The notes beneath the pieces were generated by a model. That model had not been told where the DNA came from. It ran no database searches and saw nothing but the letters and a program-made list of their open reading frames with translations. 64,000 nt of DNA from Thiohalophilus sp046483665 (GTDB taxonomy: Bacteria; Pseudomonadota; Gammaproteobacteria; UBA6429; Thiohalophilaceae), in the NCBI RefSeq assembly GCF_046483665.1, contig NZ_JAWOCR010000013.1, positions 62,001-126,000 of the forward strand, written 5' to 3'. Position numbers and translations under genes: made by a program. Below are positions 53,037 to 59,066 of the stretch, in pieces (the first letter of the stretch is position 1; each line of letters starts with the position of its first letter).

Positions 53037-53582
53037 ATGAAATTCTGTAGCGAATGCGGATATCTGGTTAATAGTCGTATACCCGAAGGGGATAACCGAC
53101 TCCGCTATGTCTGCGATCAATGCCACACGATTCATTATCACAATCCCAAGATTGTTGCCGGGACCTTGCCGGTATGGGAGGACAAGGTATTGCTGTGCAA
53201 GCGCGCCATCGAACCCCGTTACGGTACATGGACCCTGCCGGCCGGGTTCATGGAACTGGGCGAAACCATGGAACAGGCGGCATTACGCGAATCAGAAGAA
53301 GAAGCCTGCGCCAATGTTGAAATCGACCACATATACACTCTGATCAGTCTGCCGCATCTCAACCAGGTGTATGTCATGTACCGCGCCCGGTTACTGGATC
53401 TCGATTTCGCCGCTGGCGAGGAAAGCCTGGAGGTCCGGCTGTTCGATGAGAACGAAATTCCCTGGCAGGAGCTGGCCTTTCGCACCATACACTATACGCT
53501 GGAACGGTTTTTCGACAATCGCCGCCGGGGCAGCTTTCCGGTCTACACCCACACGATCGATGCCAACAACCGCGCCCCGTAA
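53037..53582 (+). CDS. Zinc-ribbon Nudix hydrolase
   Basis: A 181-residue nucleotide pyrophosphatase. An N-terminal zinc ribbon (FCSECGYL and VCDQCHTIHY) is followed by a Nudix box GFMELGETMEQAALRESEEE with the RE-x-x-EE catalytic core. Substrates in related proteins are NAD(H), ADP-ribose or nucleotides; I cannot choose. Paired with yggX. Confidence 0.88.
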   Translation: MKFCSECGYLVNSRIPEGDNRLRYVCDQCHTIHYHNPKIVAGTLPVWEDKVLLCKRAIEPRYGTWTLPAGFMELGETMEQAALRESEEEACANVEIDHIYTLISLPHLNQVYVMYRARLLDLDFAAGEESLEVRLFDENEIPWQELAFRTIHYTLERFFDNRRRGSFPVYTHTIDANNRAP

Positions 53583-53724
53583 ACAAGCGTCTGAACAACA
53601 GACATTTCATGTAGCAGTGTCAATATGAAGAGCTGTCGAGCCTCCGGCGTGGTATTCACCGTTGTCCAGAAAACGCCATCGCGCTAATTCAGGTGACCGG
53701 ATATTACAAACAGCTTCTCAGGTT

Positions 53725-54174
53725 TTAGTTACCGCCCCGGGATTGCCACCGGATACGGTAGAGATACCACTTTCCGTCCAGTTTGTGCCAGCGCATCATG
53801 ACCGAATAGTGTTGCCCCTGTTCGGGTAACACGTTCCTGCCTCCGAGTAACAACGCATCAAGCCTAACGTCCGCCTGATCGCTCTGTACCCGAATATTCC
53901 GGTTATGGGTCACGATCCTGATATCGGGATAACGTCGAAAATAATACAGCATCATGGCCCGGAGTTCTCGCTGCTGCAGATTCTCAGCAGTACGAAACTC
54001 CTCCGCCAGATGCTCCAGCACCGGACCGGTGCGCCGCGCCTCGATCCCGGCCTGCATGGCCGCAATGGCCCGGGCAATTTCTCCGGCATCATCCTCCGGC
54101 TCACCACAGCCAGCCATCAGCAAAGCCCCAATCCCGACCAGCCCCCAGACAATCGCTGAAACTGTGATACGCAT
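53725..54174 (-). CDS. Lipoprotein with NTF2/SnoaL-like domain
   Basis: A 149-residue lipoprotein with lipobox GALLMAGCGEPEDD (Cys about residue 23), then an alpha-helix IARAIAAMQAGIEAR and a beta-rich end (HKLDGKWYLYRIRW), matching the NTF2/SnoaL-like fold. An ATG at 54174 spaced from a GAGG site was chosen over an in-frame TTG upstream. Function unknown. Divergent from the M48-like gene. Confidence 0.65.
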   Translation of the reverse strand: MRITVSAIVWGLVGIGALLMAGCGEPEDDAGEIARAIAAMQAGIEARRTGPVLEHLAEEFRTAENLQQRELRAMMLYYFRRYPDIRIVTHNRNIRVQSDQADVRLDALLLGGRNVLPEQGQHYSVMMRWHKLDGKWYLYRIRWQSRGGN

Positions 54175-54286
54175 CATTACCTCGGTCAACAATTTCGTTA
54201 TGTTTAACCTGACCGTGACCTTCCCGTCATGGCACCGGTGTCGCTACTGACTCGCAAGACTGCAATAACAGGGTTCCACATCACTC

Positions 54287-55471
54287 ATGACCATCTTTGT
54301 CTCACGCCTGCTGAACCGCCTCAACCCGCCAATCCGGGTCATCGATTTACAGCGTCTGCTGGAATCCCTGGCAGCTCGTCAGCCGCTGGTCTATCGTGGC
54401 CTGGTTACGCTGGTCGCCCTGGCAGGCTATCTGTTATTGCTACTGTTTCCATTGATTGCCCTGAGCCTGATAAGTGACCTGCCTCGGCAATGGCAAATCG
54501 CCAGTAGCTGGCAGGACTGGTTATGGAATGCTCTCGATCTGCTCATCATTCTGTTCGCCCTGGCCCTGAGCACGCCATTATTGTTCAACCGCATTGCTTT
54601 GCCCCGGGGGCTGGAAATTCATCGGCAAAACGCGCCAAAATTGTTTCAGCTGGTGGAGCAACTGCGACAGGACTTCAAATATCCGGTCCTCGATCAGATC
54701 ATCCTGCGCGAAAATTTTGACGTTGAAGTAGTCCGTACACCGCGTCATGGTCTGCCTCTGCTCTACCATCACAGCCTGGTAATCGGGCTCGACAGTTTGC
54801 TGACCCTGCCACCGAACCATTTCAAATCCGTGCTGGCCCGGCGCATTGGCCAACTCAGTGGCATTCATAATCGGCATATCGGCTGGCTGGCTTCCCTGTG
54901 TCAGACCTGGCAGCATTATCATCAGGCTTTCAAACAACAAAGATCGCCGCTGGCGCGCCCCCTGCAATGGCTTTTCGCCATCTACGCCCCGTTTTATACA
55001 GCGCTGGCTTTTTATGCCGTGCGTCAGAACGAGCTGGAAGCGGATCGCTACGCCCTGGATATCGCCAATGACGATGAGATAGCCAGCCTGTTCTCCCAGC
55101 TCATTGTCACCGAAACGTTTTTAACAACCCGCTTCTGGCCCAAGATCACCCAGCTGGCCCGGCGCGAGGGTACGCCGGAACACTGTCCCTATGCCGGCAT
55201 GGTTCAGGTGCTACGGCGTGGTCTGAATCGCGAACAGATGCAACAATGGATCAGGGAAGCTTTTGAATCCCCTTCAGATGTCAAAAACCCTGCACCGTCA
55301 TTGCAACAACGGCTGGAAAATATCGGCCATCACAAACCCGCTTCTCCGCAACCGATCAAGGAAACCGCGGCCGACACCTTTCTGGACCCGATGGTCAAAC
55401 AGAAGATCGTCGACAAATTCGACCAGCGCTGGCTGGCAAAATTAAAACACCGGTCGCATACCTCAGGATAA
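54287..55471 (+). CDS. M48-like membrane protein with lost HExxH (pseudopeptidase)
   Basis: A 394-residue protein. Residues about 35-70 and 85-105 are membrane segments; the rest resembles an M48 metalloprotease (HtpX/Ste24-like): VVRTPRHGLPLLYHHS, GLDSLLTLP, and the third-ligand helix NELEADRYALDIA (about residue 248). The zinc motif HExxH is replaced by RRIGQ (185-189, in LARRIGQLSG), so two of three zinc ligands are gone. It is probably inactive as a protease. Alternative: a substrate-binding or chaperone role. Confidence 0.75.
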   Translation: MTIFVSRLLNRLNPPIRVIDLQRLLESLAARQPLVYRGLVTLVALAGYLLLLLFPLIALSLISDLPRQWQIASSWQDWLWNALDLLIILFALALSTPLLFNRIALPRGLEIHRQNAPKLFQLVEQLRQDFKYPVLDQIILRENFDVEVVRTPRHGLPLLYHHSLVIGLDSLLTLPPNHFKSVLARRIGQLSGIHNRHIGWLASLCQTWQHYHQAFKQQRSPLARPLQWLFAIYAPFYTALAFYAVRQNELEADRYALDIANDDEIASLFSQLIVTETFLTTRFWPKITQLARREGTPEHCPYAGMVQVLRRGLNREQMQQWIREAFESPSDVKNPAPSLQQRLENIGHHKPASPQPIKETAADTFLDPMVKQKIVDKFDQRWLAKLKHRSHTSG

Positions 55472-55484
55472 GCAAGGCAACTTT

Positions 55485-55550
55485 TCCGCAAATGAACGCG
55501 AATAAACGCAAATAATTAATATTTAACGTTTATTCGCGTTCATTTGCGGA
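55485..55550. terminator. Perfect 24-bp inverted repeat between convergent genes
   Basis: Arms at 55485-55508 and 55527-55550 are exact reverse complements (TCCGCAAATGAACGCG...and...CGCGTTCATTTGCGGA) with an 18-base AT-rich loop. It lies between the M48-like gene and the flavoprotein gene, both of which end here. The symmetric structure could stop transcription from both directions. Confidence 0.7.
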
Positions 55551-55577
55551 CCGGGTTTATTTTATCCGGGGACGAAC

Positions 55578-56723
55578 TCAGTTCTTCGAGACGGGCATAG
55601 ACTGTTGCAGCGGCGGCTGGTGGGATTGCAGGAACCAGCGGTCGATGACCACCTTGCGGGTGAACCAGTGAGTCTGCATCAGGCGACTGGCCAGCACCTG
55701 TTTGATTCCCAGTGGCAGACGTTCTAGCAACGAGGGCGTTGGCTGGCGTTCACCAAATCGCTGCTCCAGCCTCTGTTGATAAGGCTGAAGTTTTTCCTTC
55801 GAATAATCACCGGCTGCCTCACGAATGACCTGTGCCGCCAGCAAGGCGGATTCAATCGCCGGGCGTATGCCTTCCCCACTTTGCGGATAGGCCAGACCCG
55901 CCGCATCGCCAATCAACAGCACACCTTCATCCACCACCTGGCGCAAGGCATGGGGGTAAAGCAGGTAGGCATGGCCCTGAAACTTGTCGGTAATATCGAA
56001 GTCGAGTCGTCCCGACTCGCGCAAAAAGTCACAAAAGGCGCGCACATGGTCTGACAGACGGTGATTCTCTTCCCGTCCCAATCCGACATTCAGATAATCG
56101 CCCTTGCGGAAGATCCAGCCATAGCCTTTGAGATCCGGCGTGAAGAACAATTCAGGAACTTCGGGTTCGGTATGACAGCCCGCCTTTTGCTCCTCGCTCA
56201 TTTCAAACTCGATTTCCTGGGCAGCGACCACCTGTTCGCTGCTGCCCAGTTTGGCGCCAATGCGCCGGGCAACGGGACAAAAATGCCCCCCCGCCCCGAT
56301 CACCAGCGAAGCCCGGATCTCGCCGTTGATCAGCCAGCTCTCCCCGTCGCGTTCCATCGTTTTGAAGGCCTGGCCCAGCATCAATTCGGCACCGCTACGT
56401 CGTAGCAGGTATTCGTCGAACTCACGACGACGAATACCGTAGCTGACCGGCTCGTCCTGATAGTGGGTTTCTACCTGCTTTTGACCCAGCTGACTGATCC
56501 GAAAACCACTGATCGGTTGCAAAGTACGGCCCTGGCGATAATCGTCCAGGTCGATTTGCAAGGTATCCATGACTGCCGGGGTGACCCAGCCGGCACAGAC
56601 CTTGTCACGGGGGAACTCGCGCTTGTCCATCACAGCGATGCGCAGCGGGGTGTCGCGCAATGCCCGGGCGAGAGAAGAGCCGGCGGGTCCACCGCCGACG
56701 ATCAGTATATCCACTTGCGTCAT
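55578..56723 (-). CDS. Geranylgeranyl-reductase-family FAD oxidoreductase
   Basis: A 381-residue flavoprotein with the Rossmann motif DILIVGGGPAGSSLARAL, KVCAGWVTPAV and the second FAD motif VLLIGDAAGLAYPQSGEGIRPAIESA. The family reduces isoprenoid or acyl double bonds. The ATG at 56723 follows GAGGG and lies ten bases after the cyclopropane synthase stop, so the two genes form an operon. The substrate is unknown; a methylated or unsaturated lipid is plausible by context. Confidence 0.85.
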   Translation of the reverse strand: MTQVDILIVGGGPAGSSLARALRDTPLRIAVMDKREFPRDKVCAGWVTPAVMDTLQIDLDDYRQGRTLQPISGFRISQLGQKQVETHYQDEPVSYGIRRREFDEYLLRRSGAELMLGQAFKTMERDGESWLINGEIRASLVIGAGGHFCPVARRIGAKLGSSEQVVAAQEIEFEMSEEQKAGCHTEPEVPELFFTPDLKGYGWIFRKGDYLNVGLGREENHRLSDHVRAFCDFLRESGRLDFDITDKFQGHAYLLYPHALRQVVDEGVLLIGDAAGLAYPQSGEGIRPAIESALLAAQVIREAAGDYSKEKLQPYQQRLEQRFGERQPTPSLLERLPLGIKQVLASRLMQTHWFTRKVVIDRWFLQSHQPPLQQSMPVSKN

Positions 56724-56733
56724 ATTGCCCTCG

Positions 56734-58107
56734 TTAATCAGCATCCCGGGTATATAAATAGGCGCGAGACCATGGCAGCTGATTATGTTGCGCGCGGGTA
56801 AAGACGACCTGGAACAGCTGTAACTCACCACTGGTAAATGCGGCGATCGAACCGCACAGATAGAGGCGCCAGGCTCTTACAAACTCTTCATCAAACATCT
56901 CCCGGACCGTCTCGACATTCTCCTCATAACGGGCCAGCCAGTGTTCCAGGGTCTTGGCATAATGCAAACGCAGGTTCTCGACGTCCTGTATTGAGAAGCG
57001 GCAGGGTTCGAAAATATCCATCATCTCGCGCAGGGAAGGCGGATAGGCACCGGGGAAAATTCGCCGTTCGATCCAGGGATTCATGGGACCGGCCACGTTG
57101 CGGCCAATGGTATGTATCAATCCGCGCCCGTCGGGTTCGAGACACCGGTCGATGACCTGACCCAGCTCGCTGTAATCCCGGATTCCGACGTGTTCGAGCA
57201 TACCGACCGAGACAAATACATCAAAGCTGCCCCGGATGTTGCGATAATCGTCCTCCACGTATTCGACTTTGTCACTGAGCCCTTGCTCTTCGGCCTGCTC
57301 ACGGGCAAATCGGAGCTGTTCACGGGAGATGTTATAGGCCTTGACCGTTACGCCATAATGTTTGGCCATAAAACGTGACAGACCGCCCCAGCCACAGCCG
57401 GCTTCAACCACCCGATCACCTGGTTTCAGTTGCAACTTGCGGCAGATGTGATGCAGCTTGGTTGTCTGCGAATCTTCCAGCGACATCTGGGGATCGGGGA
57501 AATAGGAACAGGTGTACTGCATGGCCACCTTGTCCAGCCACAGGCGATAGAATTCATTGCTGATGTCGTAATGATGATAAATATTGTCCCGGGCCTGGGA
57601 CAGTGAGTTGGCGATACGCCGGTGACCCAGCCAGTTCACCAGCTTGCGAAACCCGCCCTGCTTGCCATTACGCTTGAGTCCGCCATACACCTCTTCGAGA
57701 AAGCGCACCATGTCGCCCTCGAAACTGATCCGCCCGGCACTGTAAAGATCGCCGAAATGCAGCTCGGGATGAAGCACCAGCTTCCAGACCGCCAGCCGAT
57801 CGTTAAAACGCAGGCTCGCCACCGGTTCTTCTACCTTGTTAATCTGTTTCCCGTCCCATAACGAGACATTAACCGGCGGGTGATCGGCCACTTCCATAAT
57901 CTTGTTAACAAACCAGCGGTCCAGGGCGGTGACACGACCAAATGGATGGCTGCCGTTCTGGCGCACTTTTCTGGCGCGGGTCCCGATACGTCGGTCGCCC
58001 TGCTCCTCAACCCCCCAGGCCTGCTTTTTGCGTTCGGTAAGTGTCAAAGAAGGGGATGACGTTGTCGATGAGTCTGGTTCTGCTTTGTGTTGTTGCTCGC
58101 GCATCAT
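56734..58107 (-). CDS. cfa: Cyclopropane-fatty-acyl-phospholipid synthase family methyltransferase
   Basis: A 457-residue SAM-dependent methyltransferase that adds a methylene to unsaturated acyl chains of phospholipids. It has an N-terminal lipid-binding domain (about 60-180), MQYTCSYFPDPQMSLEDSQ, the SAM motif VVEAGCGWGGLSRFMAKHYGV, and FVSVGMLEHVG, ending in a C-terminal helical part. Start ATG 58107 has a GGAG site; the frame continues upstream without homology. It is divergent from the outer-membrane barrel gene. Confidence 0.92.
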   Translation of the reverse strand: MMREQQHKAEPDSSTTSSPSLTLTERKKQAWGVEEQGDRRIGTRARKVRQNGSHPFGRVTALDRWFVNKIMEVADHPPVNVSLWDGKQINKVEEPVASLRFNDRLAVWKLVLHPELHFGDLYSAGRISFEGDMVRFLEEVYGGLKRNGKQGGFRKLVNWLGHRRIANSLSQARDNIYHHYDISNEFYRLWLDKVAMQYTCSYFPDPQMSLEDSQTTKLHHICRKLQLKPGDRVVEAGCGWGGLSRFMAKHYGVTVKAYNISREQLRFAREQAEEQGLSDKVEYVEDDYRNIRGSFDVFVSVGMLEHVGIRDYSELGQVIDRCLEPDGRGLIHTIGRNVAGPMNPWIERRIFPGAYPPSLREMMDIFEPCRFSIQDVENLRLHYAKTLEHWLARYEENVETVREMFDEEFVRAWRLYLCGSIAAFTSGELQLFQVVFTRAQHNQLPWSRAYLYTRDAD

Positions 58108-58171
58108 GCACTCCGTTTCATGTAGAATAATAGCGTCGCGTCTACTGAAGATACTTACGTCCCAGCCCCCC

Positions 58172-58200
58172 TTGACTATGCCGGATATTCCCGCAATTAT
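58172..58200 (+). promoter_or_regulatory. Candidate sigma-70 promoter of the barrel gene
   Basis: TTGACT (58172-58177) and AATTAT (58195-58200), 17 bases apart, give 5 of 6 and 4 of 6 consensus matches and place a start about 27 bases before the ATG at 58234. Confidence 0.5.
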
Positions 58201-58233
58201 CCAGTGCCCCAGCCTGAGGATTAATACCAGTTT

Positions 58234-58917
58234 ATGTCGAAGTATTTCGCCGCCATCGCCCGCCTGCTGCTCGTTGTCACACCGCTTTTCATCATGCCCC
58301 GGGCCTTTGCCGACTATCCCGCCGGCGAGCTGGACTTCTCGATGCAGGTCGAGCATAACGAAACCCGCTGGCGTTATGCCAACCAGACTCTGACCAGCAA
58401 AAGCTCGGTGCTCGGGGTCCGCCTTAAAGAGCGTCTGTCACCCCGTCTGCTGGGCAGCCTCAAAGCCGGTTACCTGGACCTGAGCCAGTCCGGCAACCCG
58501 CTGCCGGCGGCCCGGACCACTTCCGGCTATTACGGTGGGATCGAGCTGACAATGCGGTTACTCGACACCGCTCCGCTGAACCTGGCGCTGTCCGGCGGTT
58601 ACACCTACACGCAAACCGAGGGCCATGAAAGCGGCACTGACGTCGAACTGCGCTGGTATGACACCTACGTCCAACTGGATCTCGGTGTGGCGCTCAACGA
58701 ACGACTGATGTTGCATGCCAGTGGCGGCACGCTACGCAGCGATGGCGAGCAGCGGGTCAGCGGCAATACCACCGCACTGCTGGAATTCGAGCAAACCGAT
58801 CAGGGTTATTACAGTGCGGGACTCTCCTACTGGCTGGACGGGACAGGCTATCTGAGTGCCAGCCAGGTGGGTGGCAGCCAGGAAGGATTTCGCTTCTCCT
58901 TCCATCGCCGGTTTTGA
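58234..58917 (+). CDS. Outer-membrane beta-barrel protein, unknown
   Basis: A 227-residue exported protein: signal peptide (LLLVVTPLFIMPRAFA) then alternating beta-strands with aromatic ends (TSGYYGGIELTMRLL, LNLALSGGYTYTQTE, WYDTYVQLDLGVALNE, GYYSAGLSYWLDGTGYL) and a C-terminal Phe (FSFHRRF), typical of a small barrel. Its exact family and ligand are unknown. Located between the cfa unit and the cyclic-nucleotide-domain gene. Confidence 0.75.
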   Translation: MSKYFAAIARLLLVVTPLFIMPRAFADYPAGELDFSMQVEHNETRWRYANQTLTSKSSVLGVRLKERLSPRLLGSLKAGYLDLSQSGNPLPAARTTSGYYGGIELTMRLLDTAPLNLALSGGYTYTQTEGHESGTDVELRWYDTYVQLDLGVALNERLMLHASGGTLRSDGEQRVSGNTTALLEFEQTDQGYYSAGLSYWLDGTGYLSASQVGGSQEGFRFSFHRRF

Positions 58918-58945
58918 GCCGCTGGCGGGCCAGGATTGACCCCTT

Positions 58946-58961
58946 TGTGAGAGGTATCACA
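58946..58961 (+). promoter_or_regulatory. CRP-type binding site
   Basis: TGTGAGAGGTATCACA is a perfect pair of CRP half-sites (TGTGA-N6-TCACA). Centre 58953.5 lies 41.5 bases ahead of a start at 58995, for which TAAATT (58983-58988) would be the -10 element; this is class II activator geometry. The downstream gene is the cyclic-nucleotide-domain protein at 59067. Confidence 0.6.
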
Positions 58962-58964
58962 ACA

Positions 58965-58984
58965 TAGACCCAAATAATGGTCTA
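58965..58984. promoter_or_regulatory. 20-bp inverted repeat, possible operator
   Basis: TAGACC (58965-58970), eight bases, GGTCTA (58979-58984). It lies between the CRP-like site and the proposed -10 element, overlapping the last two bases into it, so a repressor bound here would block transcription. Confidence 0.45.
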
Positions 58985-59066
58985 AATTTCATACACCCCT
59001 AATGTTGCGCCCTGGCAGGCCGTTAGCACGGGGGCCTATTCGCTACCCGGACTCGATGAATCAGAT

